This document shows positions 54,040-61,975 of a stretch of DNA of 64,000 nucleotides, piece by piece. Position 1 is the first letter of the stretch. Every line of letters begins with the position of its first letter. Location of the stretch: NCBI GenBank assembly GCA_958354105.1, contig CATWVA010000008.1, forward strand, positions 1-64,000, written 5' to 3'. The notes under the pieces were generated by a model. That model worked only from the letters and a program-made list of their open reading frames with translations, searched no databases and was not told the DNA's origin. This DNA is from an uncultured Collinsella sp. (GTDB lineage Bacteria > Actinomycetota > Coriobacteriia > Coriobacteriales > Coriobacteriaceae). The position numbers were made by a program, and so were the translations under genes.

Positions 54040-55377
54040 TTAGGAGTTCGCCAGGTAGTGCTTGATCTCCCACTCGGTGATCGTAGACTCAAACTTATGC
54101 CACTCGTCGCGCTTCTTTTTGAGGAAGAAGCTGTGGATGTGCTCGCCGAGAGCATCCTTCATAAACTGCGAGTCCTCAAACACGTCGAGCGCCTCTTTGA
54201 GCGAGCGAGGCAGCGGCGCGTAGCCGGCCTCGACCATCTGACGGTCGGTAAGCTTGAGCGTCTCGGCCGTGGCCTCGGGCGGGAGTTCCAGCTTGCGCTC
54301 GATGCCGTCCAGACCAGCCGCCAGCGTGACGGCGTTGACCAGATACGGGTTGGCCATGGGGTCGGGACTGCGCAGCTCGATGCGCGTGGACAGCGGCTTG
54401 CCGGGCTTGTAGACCGGGATGCGGACCATACTCGCGCGGTTGCGCAGGCCCCACGTGGCGTACTGCGGCACGGAGTCGCCACCCGTGGTGATGCGCTTGT
54501 ACGAGTTGACCGTGGGGTTGGTGATGGCGCTGATCTCGCGCGCGTGCGCTAAGATGCCGGCCATGTAGTGCTTGGCGATTTCGGAGAGGTGGTACTTCTC
54601 GTCGTCCTCGCCCCAAAAGACGTTGTTGCCGTCGTGGTCGAACAGCGACTGATGCAAAAACATGGCGCTGCCGTCCTCGCCCGCCAACGGCTTGGGCATA
54701 AAGGAAGCGTGGCAACCGCTCTCGTAGGCCTGCTGCTTAATGATGAGCTTGGCCGTGGTGACGGCGTCGGACATGCTCAGGGCCTCGGCGTGACGCAAGC
54801 TCATGCCGTGCTGCGAGCGGCCGGCGGCGTGGAAGGTGTACTCCACGGGCACGGACATCTTCTCGAGCGTGAGGACCGTGTTGCGACGCAGGTCGCGGGC
54901 GGCATCGCTCACCGAAAGATCGAAGTAGCCCACGTTGTCGAGCGGCTCGGGGGTGTGCTCGTCGGGGAAGTAGTAATACTCCAGCTCGGCACCCACGTTA
55001 AGCAGATAGCCAGCCTTCTCGGCCTTGCGAAACATGCGGCGCAGGGCGTCGCGCGGGTCGCCGGCGAAGGGCTTGCGATCGGGAGTACACACGTCGCAGA
55101 AAACGCGTGCAACGCCGTTATGGCTCGGGCGCCACGGCAGGATTTGGAAGGTCGAGGCATCGGGGAACGCCAGCATGTCGGCTTCCTCGGGCGTGGCAAA
55201 GCCCTCGATGGCCGAGCCGTCAAAGCCAATACCCTCCTCAAAAGCGACCTCGAGGTCCTCAGGGCTAATGGCAAAGTTCTTGAGGCGGCCGAGAATGTCG
55301 ACAAACCACAGACGCACAAAGCGGATGTCACGCTGCTCTACGGAGCGGAGTACGTAATCGATGTTCTGCTGGTTCAT
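54040..55377 (-). CDS. Glutamine synthetase type I-like protein, altered active site
   Basis: 445 residues with the full GSI fold: beta-grasp (FVDILGRLKNFAIS, GFDGSAIEGF) and catalytic domain. ELE metal ligands at 131-133 and E334 (TRIELRSPDP) are present. But the segment usually reading HHEVAxGQxE is FHAAGRSQHGM, so the positions equal to E. coli E212 and E220 are A184 and G191, and GSxMHxH reads GSAMFLH with F240 for H269. There is no adenylylation Tyr. It belongs near GlnA2-like GS-family proteins, and may be non-synthetic or use another amine. glnN at 4.6 kb is the intact enzyme. Confidence 0.85.
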   Translation of the reverse strand: MNQQNIDYVLRSVEQRDIRFVRLWFVDILGRLKNFAISPEDLEVAFEEGIGFDGSAIEGFATPEEADMLAFPDASTFQILPWRPSHNGVARVFCDVCTPDRKPFAGDPRDALRRMFRKAEKAGYLLNVGAELEYYYFPDEHTPEPLDNVGYFDLSVSDAARDLRRNTVLTLEKMSVPVEYTFHAAGRSQHGMSLRHAEALSMSDAVTTAKLIIKQQAYESGCHASFMPKPLAGEDGSAMFLHQSLFDHDGNNVFWGEDDEKYHLSEIAKHYMAGILAHAREISAITNPTVNSYKRITTGGDSVPQYATWGLRNRASMVRIPVYKPGKPLSTRIELRSPDPMANPYLVNAVTLAAGLDGIERKLELPPEATAETLKLTDRQMVEAGYAPLPRSLKEALDVFEDSQFMKDALGEHIHSFFLKKKRDEWHKFESTITEWEIKHYLANS

Positions 55378-55511
55378 GTCGCTCCCCTTTCTTTCGGGCG
55401 GGTTTCGACTGGTCTATATCGCAGATACTATCGCAGAAAAATGTTTCCGCAGGGTTAAAGCGTATCAAGCGCTCAAAAAACGTGTGCGAACAGGCAGTTG
55501 CGAACGAGTAG

Positions 55512-56534
55512 TTAGCGCGAGGTCGAAGCGCGGTGTTCGATGTGGCCGGGGACCTCGATGCGCTTGGGGGCGAGCTTTGCGGCGTCGCCCACCGTAGTGG
55601 TAACGACGTCGATGCGCTCGGACAGGCGCTCGACCACGCGCTCGGCAATGGTGAGGGTGTCCTGCGCGGCCGTGGTCACACCGCCAAAGAGCACGTGGTT
55701 CCAGGGGTAATCGTCAAACGTCGCAATCTTGAGGCCAGCCGGCAACGAGGGTCCCAACTGCGCCAGTGCCTCGGTCAGACGCAGGAAGACCAGGCCGTTG
55801 ACGGCAATGAGGCCGAGCTTTTTACCCGCATAGCCGCTGATGGTCTCGTCCAGGCGACTGACACCCGTGGCGCCACCGTCCGCCAAGGTGACGACCTCGC
55901 CCGCAAGACCGCGGCGCGAAAGCTCGTCGGCAAAGCCCTCGGCGCGCTCGCGACGCACGGGGCTGTCGTCGCTCGCCTCGGTGAGCAGGCACAGGCGCTC
56001 GCTGCCCGCAGCGGCCAAGGCGTCTACCAGGCCGGCGACCAGCTCACGGTTGTTGGAGGTCACCAGATCGACACCGCCGGCGGCAACATCGCGGTCGAGC
56101 AGCACAACAGGCAGGCGTCCCGCAGCTGCGACGATTGCCTCGTCGTTGCCGCCGCAGGTGTTGACGACCAGGCCGTCCACGCCGGCATCGATAAGTCTAG
56201 TGAGCGACTCTGCTTCCTTGGCGGGGTCATTGCCGCTAATGGCCGTCATAAGCGAGCAGCCGCGCGCGGCGGCGCTAGCGGAAAGCCCTTCGAGCATGGC
56301 GCTGGAGAACGGGTTGGTGATGTCGGCCAGAATCACGCCGATGAGGTTGGTGCGTGAGCTGCGTAGATTGCGTGCAGCAGCACGTGGGCGATAGCCAGTG
56401 CGCTCGATAACCGCCGCGATGCGAGCGCGGGTTTCCTCGGTCATCTGCCCGGGGCGGTTGTTGAGATAGCGCGAGACCGTGGCCGGGCTCACGCCCGCCT
56501 CGGCGGCAATGTCCTTGATTCTCATCTGCGCCAT
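55512..56534 (-). CDS. LacI-family transcriptional repressor
   Basis: 340 residues. N-terminal helix-turn-helix MRIKDIAAEAGVSPATVSRYL with hinge RPRAAARNLRSSRTNLIGVI, then periplasmic-binding-protein-like ligand domain. No carbohydrate operon is adjacent, so the ligand is unknown. Start could be ATG 56534 (MAQMRIKDIA) or 56525 (MRIKDIA); the first has GGGG upstream and is used. Transcribed toward glnA-like; 134 bases between. Confidence 0.88.
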   Translation of the reverse strand: MAQMRIKDIAAEAGVSPATVSRYLNNRPGQMTEETRARIAAVIERTGYRPRAAARNLRSSRTNLIGVILADITNPFSSAMLEGLSASAAARGCSLMTAISGNDPAKEAESLTRLIDAGVDGLVVNTCGGNDEAIVAAAGRLPVVLLDRDVAAGGVDLVTSNNRELVAGLVDALAAAGSERLCLLTEASDDSPVRRERAEGFADELSRRGLAGEVVTLADGGATGVSRLDETISGYAGKKLGLIAVNGLVFLRLTEALAQLGPSLPAGLKIATFDDYPWNHVLFGGVTTAAQDTLTIAERVVERLSERIDVVTTTVGDAAKLAPKRIEVPGHIEHRASTSR

Positions 56535-56659
56535 AGCGCACCCCGTTTCCCAATTGTCGGCAGTCTGAGCCATTTTAGGCATTTTTTTAAAAATCTCGCT
56601 TGCAAAACGTTGTAGGTGAGCAGGATCGTTTTTGCGTCTCGAGCAGATGCGGTGATGGG

Positions 56660-57352
56660 CTAGATAGACGAGTCTTTGGACAGCTCGAAATAGTCGGGAT
56701 GCAAGGCGATAACCGGACCTTGCTCTTCGGGCATCAAGTGCAGGTGTGTCTCTGCCAGATAGCTCGCCGCGTCGGTATCGCCCCTCTTAATGGCCTCGAG
56801 AATCCGGCGATGCTGCCGACGAATCGGCTCCCAATCCAGATCCTGCGACACCATACGCAACCAGTTGTATCGCTCAAAATGCGTGTTGACGCTCTTCATC
56901 CAATCCCACAACATGTGACGGCCAGCAATCACGAAACACGTCTCATGGAACAGGTTATCCAGGTCGAAAAAGCGACGCGTTTCGCTATGGTCGAGCGATT
57001 CGGACTCGGCAAGAATCTGCTCGAGCCGCTGCTTTTGCTCGGGCGTGGCGGCAGAGCAGCATTTAATAAGCACGCTTCTCTCGAGTTTCTCGCGCAAGAA
57101 ACAGGCGTTCTCGGCGTGCTCCATGCTGATTTTTGAGACATAGGTGCCGCTTTTGGGACGCGTTTCCACCAGCTCCTGCTCGCGCAGGCGCACAAAAGAC
57201 TCGCGAATGGGCGTGCGCCCGATCCCCGTCTCCTTTTCCAGACCAATCGCCGAAAGGCGCGTGCCGGGCCTGAGCTCGGCATAGATGATCTTGGAGCGCA
57301 GTGCGTTGTATGCCTGATCTTGCAGGCTCTGATAATGCTGGTGTTGTTCCAT
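56660..57352 (-). CDS. GntR-family (FCD) transcriptional regulator
   Basis: 230 residues. N-terminal winged helix (QAYNALRSKIIYAELRPGTR, GIGRTPIRESFVRL) and C-terminal all-helical FCD ligand domain with metal-type histidines (FHETCFVIAGRH, QHRRILEAI, HLHLM). Subfamily FadR, often sensing organic acids or amino sugars. No adjacent target operon. Start ATG 57352. Confidence 0.9.
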   Translation of the reverse strand: MEQHQHYQSLQDQAYNALRSKIIYAELRPGTRLSAIGLEKETGIGRTPIRESFVRLREQELVETRPKSGTYVSKISMEHAENACFLREKLERSVLIKCCSAATPEQKQRLEQILAESESLDHSETRRFFDLDNLFHETCFVIAGRHMLWDWMKSVNTHFERYNWLRMVSQDLDWEPIRRQHRRILEAIKRGDTDAASYLAETHLHLMPEEQGPVIALHPDYFELSKDSSI

Positions 57353-57499
57353 AAAGCCCTCGAATGAAGCCCACAGTTTGTCGAATATCTCTCCACGTAA
57401 TACTATCGCATCGACACGCCCCAGCTCCCAATCAGTCTTTTTGGGACGGGGCTCTTTTAGCTACCCTGGCCCGCAGATCGGCCCCCTTGCCACAAAAGT

Positions 57500-57637
57500 G
57501 GCCCATCTACTACGTTAACACGGATAGCCTCGGCCATACCGAAAACCGTGAAAACAAAACCGCAGGTAGACAGCTTGTCGATTTTCGAAAAAGCCGACTA
57601 TGGTTGACCCCTGCGGCTTAAACGTAGTAGATAGGCC
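57500..57637. repeat. Nested palindromic element PAL-E
   Basis: Outer arms GGCCCATCTACTACGTT (57500-57516) and its complement (57621-57637, one mismatch), extending weakly outward. Inner arms CCGCAGG (57560-57566)/CCTGCGG (57610-57616), core GTCG ATTTTCGAAAAAGC CGAC. Non-coding, 541-base gap between two genes. Confidence 0.6.
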
Positions 57638-57743
57638 CTTTTCGTGACGCAGTACTACCGCACCCCAAATTGGCACCCCGAGCCTGTTATAAGTTGCTGT
57701 GAAATACGGACGGTGATAATCAAGGGTTGATAGTCAAGGCGCG

Positions 57744-57800
57744 CTATACGGCTTGCTATATTTCACTATACTTTGCTGTACGTCGCTATACTTTGCTATA
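57744..57800. repeat. Helically phased CTATA array
   Basis: CTATA (once CTGTA) begins at 57744, 57756, 57766, 57776, 57786 and 57796, a 12- then strict 10-base spacing. Tandem unit resembles GCTATACTTT. A-T steps in phase with the helix predict DNA curvature. Confidence 0.7.
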
Positions 57801-57839
57801 ACTTGACAATAATCGGCCCGTTACCATCCGGGATATAAC

Positions 57840-57869
57840 GGACCCCAAGCCAACGCTGGCTTGGGGTCC
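57840..57869 (-). terminator. Hairpin terminator after AlbA-type gene
   Basis: GGACCCCAAGCC AACGCT GGCTTGGGGTCC, perfect 12-bp stem. No T-run on the minus strand, 25 bases past the gene stop. Confidence 0.65.
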
Positions 57870-57893
57870 GTCTTGTACCATGGCTCTTTTGGA

Positions 57894-59147
57894 CTATGAG
57901 CGCTCGTATTTCGTGGCCCGCCCGGTTCCCTGCCTTACGATTGCATTCCGTTCAAGCAGAGATTCGAGTGCCGCCAACGTCCGCATGCGGCTCAGCCCCG
58001 TCTGTTTTTCAATCTCGCTTCGCGACATAATTCGCCCGCCCGACAAGGCATTGAGAACCTGGATCTCTTCCTCGGACCCTTCAAAGGCATCGGTAGCGGG
58101 CAATGTGACGGCCACCATGCCGCCGCGAACATCAAAAATTGGTTGATTGATCGAATCGCGATAGGCACGTCTAATGCGCGCGATTCCCGTGCCAAATTTC
58201 TCGATGTAATCCAGCTTTAAAAAGACCTCGGCGACAATTGGGTTTCTGAGCACGGATATCTGCCCATACAGGTATTGTTCCGTCGTCAAACCGGCGGGCA
58301 GTGATCCGGGCGAAGTCACAACAACACGATCGTCGTACAAGGCAATTTGAACATTCGCTCGAACGTCCCACGTCCGATGCACCAAAGCGTTTGCAACAGC
58401 TTCGCGGAATGCCTCAAGAGAAATTCGATCGGTTTGGACGCGCTCCATCCCTTCGATACGCTCAAAACGGTAGTAGCGTGCAAACATAGCCACCGCCCTG
58501 TCCACCTGCTCAATTGCGGATACATTTGTCGTCGTCTCACGGTCCAAGATCACATCCTCGGTATCGCCAAAACGGACGCAGTCGATGCCCGGAGAATCAT
58601 TCTTATCCGCCAAAATCGCCGCAGCGTTGGTATAGCCATCTTTGCCGAGCAAGCGAAGCGTGCGCATAATATCCGGCGTTAGCTCGGAAATGCCGAGATG
58701 TTCAACACACTTATGCTCGAGCGTGTGAAAACTCAAGTCCTGGCGAGCCGACGTGAGCGCGTCGAACGTTACGTTGCTGCCTTCGAGCGTCAGCCTGCCA
58801 TACTCAAACCGGTCGACCTCCACCGTTGCCGAATCGTTTCGCCTGTAGGCCTTTCCCTTGCTTCGATAGGGTTTGTCCTGGCCCTCATAAACCGTAAGGA
58901 TTACGGTCCCGTGTTTCTCATCGCGCTCAAGCGTGTAACGGGGAGCGGGATCCAAGCTGTCATTAATCATGTTCTCGATGCGGAGACACTCTGCGACCGG
59001 ATCTGCAAGGCCGACAGCCACGCCCTCGTCATCAACGCCAAACTCAATCTTGCCCGTCCCGTAGTTTGCATAGGCGCTCACCGTTTTAAGAAACGTCGGC
59101 GTAACGCTTTCCTTGTATTCGACTGTAGGGTTCTCTCTAACAACCAT
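57894..59147 (-). CDS. AlbA_2/Schlafen-type regulator (COG2865-like)
   Basis: 417 residues. N-terminal AlbA_2 domain (VEYKESVTPTFLKTVSAYAN, GKIEFGVDDEGVAVGL), central region, C-terminal GHKL-like ATP-binding fold (AFREAVANALVHRTWD, RVVVTSPGSLPAGLT) and a final winged helix (GRIMSRSEIEKQTGLSRMRT). Such proteins act as transcriptional regulators or defence-linked ATPases. Start ATG 59147 (MVVRENPT); the nine-residue extension lacks a ribosome site. Palindromic operators lie directly upstream, suggesting autoregulation. Third-position GC is lower than flanking genes. Confidence 0.82.
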   Translation of the reverse strand: MVVRENPTVEYKESVTPTFLKTVSAYANYGTGKIEFGVDDEGVAVGLADPVAECLRIENMINDSLDPAPRYTLERDEKHGTVILTVYEGQDKPYRSKGKAYRRNDSATVEVDRFEYGRLTLEGSNVTFDALTSARQDLSFHTLEHKCVEHLGISELTPDIMRTLRLLGKDGYTNAAAILADKNDSPGIDCVRFGDTEDVILDRETTTNVSAIEQVDRAVAMFARYYRFERIEGMERVQTDRISLEAFREAVANALVHRTWDVRANVQIALYDDRVVVTSPGSLPAGLTTEQYLYGQISVLRNPIVAEVFLKLDYIEKFGTGIARIRRAYRDSINQPIFDVRGGMVAVTLPATDAFEGSEEEIQVLNALSGGRIMSRSEIEKQTGLSRMRTLAALESLLERNAIVRQGTGRATKYERS

Positions 59148-59189
59148 ATGCACAACCCTCTCGTTTCGTACCATTCATAACCGTATTAT

Positions 59190-59319
59190 AAGACGAAAAC
59201 CGTTTGCGTACTGATTTATATAAGACGCAAACTGTTTTCGTCTTGATTTGCGTACGGAATTAAGACGCATAATTTCGCTTTCGTATGGCTCAATACCGGA
59301 CACAGACTGTTTTCGTCTG
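59190..59319 (-). promoter_or_regulatory. Repeated GACGAAAAC/GTTTTCGTC operators
   Basis: 59190-59210 AAGACGAAAACCGTTTGCGTA; 59222-59244, a 23-base palindrome starting AAGACGCAAACTGTTTTCGT; 59303-59319 CAGACTGTTTTCGTCTG; half-site AAGACGCATAATTTCG at 59262. The first two are 32 bases apart centre to centre, about three helical turns. Confidence 0.6.
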
Positions 59320-59342
59320 TCAATACGCCTGCAATCCAAACG

Positions 59343-59379
59343 AAAAGAGCCCCGAGCTCGTATGAACTCGGGGCTCTTT
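59343..59379 (-). terminator. Terminator of flavoenzyme gene
   Basis: AAAGAGCCCCGAG, loop, CTCGGGGCTCTTT, with TTTT on the minus strand, 135 bases after the stop at 59515. Stretch 59380-59514 shows nothing else. Confidence 0.8.
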
Positions 59380-59514
59380 GTGCCGCACATCTATGAGAGG
59401 AGAAATTCGATGCGTACGGGCGCTACTCCATGAAGCCGCAATGGTGCAATGGGGCCAGATTTACATGCACCAAGTTGGTGCAAAGTAACCTGCCCCCACG
59501 CAACAAGGAGCTGA

Positions 59515-61464
59515 CTAGAGCTCGCAGGCAACCTTGTAGCCATCGCCGATGGCATCGCGGATGTTGCCGCACTTGTTGGCATCGCCCAGCACGTGGGTGG
59601 CAACACCGGCAGCGGCAAGGTCGTCGGCCAGCTTGGTATTGGGACGATAGCCCATGGCGAGCACCAGCGTATCGGCATCGGCGATGGTGTGGGCCTCGCC
59701 ATCCTTCTCGTAGCTGATGGCATCCTCGGTGATCTCGGTCACCTTGGCCTCGGTCAGCACGTGGACGCCCTTGGAGAGCATGCGCGTGATGAGCACCGCG
59801 CGACCGGCACCACCCTCGTTGGCGGCGAGCGTCTTGGTCATCTCGATAACGGTGACGTCGCGATTGGCCGGCGACAGATCGTTGACCAGTGGGGCCAGGT
59901 AGTCGGCCGTCTCGCAACCGACGGTGCCGCCGCCCACGATGACAATCTTCTTGCCCGGGAAGGCCTTGCCACCCAGCAGGTCGTCGGCCGTCATGACCTG
60001 CTTAAATCCCTGCATGAAGGCCGGGGCGATGGGCTCGGCGCCATAAGCCAGGACAACCTCGTAGCCCGCGTAGTCACGCTGAATGTCCTCGGCCGAAAGC
60101 TCGGTACCAAAGACGCACTTCACGCCCGCCTTAGCAAGACGGCGATACTGGTACTTGATCACGCGGGTGAGTTCCTGCTTTGCCGGCGGAACGGCCGCGA
60201 TGCGCATCTCGCCGCCCGGTTCGTCCTGTTTATCCACGAGCACCACATTGTGACCGCGCTTGGCGGCAATGTAGGCTGCCTCCATGCCCGCAGGACCAGC
60301 GCCCACAACCAGTACGTTCTTGGCCTCGGCGGCAGGCTCGTAGCCGGCCTCATCGCGCTCCACGTCCGGGTTGACGGTGCAGGAGATGCGCTTGCCAAAC
60401 ATAATGCCGTTCAGGCAGCGCAGACAGCCAATGCAGGGGCGGATGTCGTCGGCGTTGCCGGCAGCGGCTTTGTTGCAGAACTCGGCATCACACAGATTGG
60501 CGCGACCCATCATGCAGATATCGGCAGCACCGTCCTCGATCAGCTCCTCGGCAATCCAAGCCTCGTTGATCCGGCCGACGGTGGCGACGGGAATGTTGAC
60601 GTGCTTTTTGATCTCGCGCGAGCAGGCGGCGTGCGAGGCTTGCTGCGTGCCGGCGGCGGGAATCGCAGATCCGCGCTTGATGGTGGTGCCGCCCGACACG
60701 TGAATCATGTCGACGCCGGCCTTCTCCAGACGACGTGAGACATAGATCATGTCGTTGAGGGTCAGGCCGCCATCGGTGTACTCATCGCCCGAGATGCGGA
60801 CGTCGATGATAAAGTCCTTGCCGCAGCGCTCGCGAATCTCGGCGATAACCTCGAGCAAAAAGCGCATGCGAGCGTCGAGCGAGCCGCCATACTCATCGGT
60901 ACGCTTGTTGTAGAGCGGGGTCAAAAAGCCGCCGAGCATGCCGTGGGCGTGCGCCGCATGGACCTCGACGCCATCGACACCGGCCTTCTGCATACGCACG
61001 GCAGCGTCGCCAAACTGATGCGTGAGCTCGTGAATCTCATCGACCGTGATGGGGCGCGGCGCCTCGCGGGCATAGGACGGGCCCACAAAGGACGGAGCGA
61101 TCAGGCGCGGCGTGCCCGGGATGTTAAAGGCCATGTAGGCGGGGTGGAAGAGCTGCGGCATGATCTTGCAGCCATACTCGTGGACGGCTGCGGCGAGCTT
61201 TTCCCAGCCGGGGATAAACGTGTCGTCGTAGCAGCACATATCGCCCGGCAGATAGGTATAGGTGGGCTCGACCGTCACGACCTCGGTGATGATGAGACCC
61301 ACGCCGCCCTTGGCGCGGGCACGGTAATGATCGACCAAGTCGTCGGTCACATAGCCGTGATCGGCCAGGTTGGTAGATACCGGCGGCATAAAGACGCGGT
61401 TCTTGACCTCGGTCGTACCGACCTTGATCGGGCTAAAGAGCATCGGGTAGGCGGAGGACTCCAT
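59515..61464 (-). CDS. Old-yellow-enzyme-type FMN/FAD/4Fe-4S oxidoreductase
   Basis: 649 residues. N-terminal FMN TIM barrel (LFSPIKVGTTEVKNRVFMPP; HAAHAHGMLGGFLTPLYNKR), four-cysteine 4Fe-4S site (CIGCLRC ... ISCTVNP), then a double FAD/NAD domain (VLVVGAGPAGMEAA; IVIVGGGTVGCETADYL). This is the trimethylamine dehydrogenase / 2,4-dienoyl-CoA reductase / BaiCD-BaiH group. In gut bacteria members reduce enoyl-CoA, bile acid intermediates or plant phenolics; substrate here is unknown. Start ATG 61464 (MESSAYPML) with AAAGGA upstream. Not in an operon. Confidence 0.9.
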   Translation of the reverse strand: MESSAYPMLFSPIKVGTTEVKNRVFMPPVSTNLADHGYVTDDLVDHYRARAKGGVGLIITEVVTVEPTYTYLPGDMCCYDDTFIPGWEKLAAAVHEYGCKIMPQLFHPAYMAFNIPGTPRLIAPSFVGPSYAREAPRPITVDEIHELTHQFGDAAVRMQKAGVDGVEVHAAHAHGMLGGFLTPLYNKRTDEYGGSLDARMRFLLEVIAEIRERCGKDFIIDVRISGDEYTDGGLTLNDMIYVSRRLEKAGVDMIHVSGGTTIKRGSAIPAAGTQQASHAACSREIKKHVNIPVATVGRINEAWIAEELIEDGAADICMMGRANLCDAEFCNKAAAGNADDIRPCIGCLRCLNGIMFGKRISCTVNPDVERDEAGYEPAAEAKNVLVVGAGPAGMEAAYIAAKRGHNVVLVDKQDEPGGEMRIAAVPPAKQELTRVIKYQYRRLAKAGVKCVFGTELSAEDIQRDYAGYEVVLAYGAEPIAPAFMQGFKQVMTADDLLGGKAFPGKKIVIVGGGTVGCETADYLAPLVNDLSPANRDVTVIEMTKTLAANEGGAGRAVLITRMLSKGVHVLTEAKVTEITEDAISYEKDGEAHTIADADTLVLAMGYRPNTKLADDLAAAGVATHVLGDANKCGNIRDAIGDGYKVACEL

Positions 61465-61599
61465 GCAGGTTTCCTTTCGATTGAGCCGCTCGGCGGCAGT
61501 TACTGACGTACCTATCGTAGCAGTAACTGCGCAGCACCCGACAGATCGCAGATTGCACGGCACTCGTCAAAAGGAGAAACAGAGACGTCCCCGTTCACC

Positions 61600-61800
61600 T
61601 TATTTGATACCGCGGCCCAAGTCTTCGGCAATTTTGTCCACGCTCTTAAGTGCGGCGCAGGTTTTTTTGTTGGAACAATGTCCCGTGCAAACGCCGCCCT
61701 GAGCGCAGTCGGCGCAGGTGCCCTTGCGATAAATGCGCACGCACACGGCGACAAACGCAATACCGATAATAGCCAGTACAACAATATCGATAGGTGCCAT
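61600..61800 (-). CDS. FeoB-associated Cys-rich membrane protein
   Basis: 66 residues: one N-terminal membrane helix (IDIVVLAIIGIAFVAVCVRI) then a cysteine cluster KGTCADCAQGGVCTGHC ... TC. Matches the FeoB-associated small proteins found with ferrous iron transporters. Located just after feoB on the same strand, but separated by a terminator. GAGGAGG before ATG 61800. Confidence 0.85.
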   Translation of the reverse strand: MAPIDIVVLAIIGIAFVAVCVRIYRKGTCADCAQGGVCTGHCSNKKTCAALKSVDKIAEDLGRGIK

Positions 61801-61913
61801 AGCAAGCCTCCTCTAGTTAACCATCACTTACTTTACCCCATTCTCCACCTGCCAATAAGGGACAGGTATATTTTGGTCGGTTTTATCTGCGGAAACGCCA
61901 CATCTCCCTCACC

Positions 61914-61947
61914 AAAAAGCCCGAGTGTCGCTGGGACACCCGGGCTC
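61914..61947 (-). terminator. Terminator of feoB
   Basis: Minus strand: AGCCCGGGTGTC CCAGC GACACTCGGGCT then TTTT. Confidence 0.87.
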
Positions 61948-61975
61948 GTGGAAAGGGGCTGATCCTTATTCGGAC

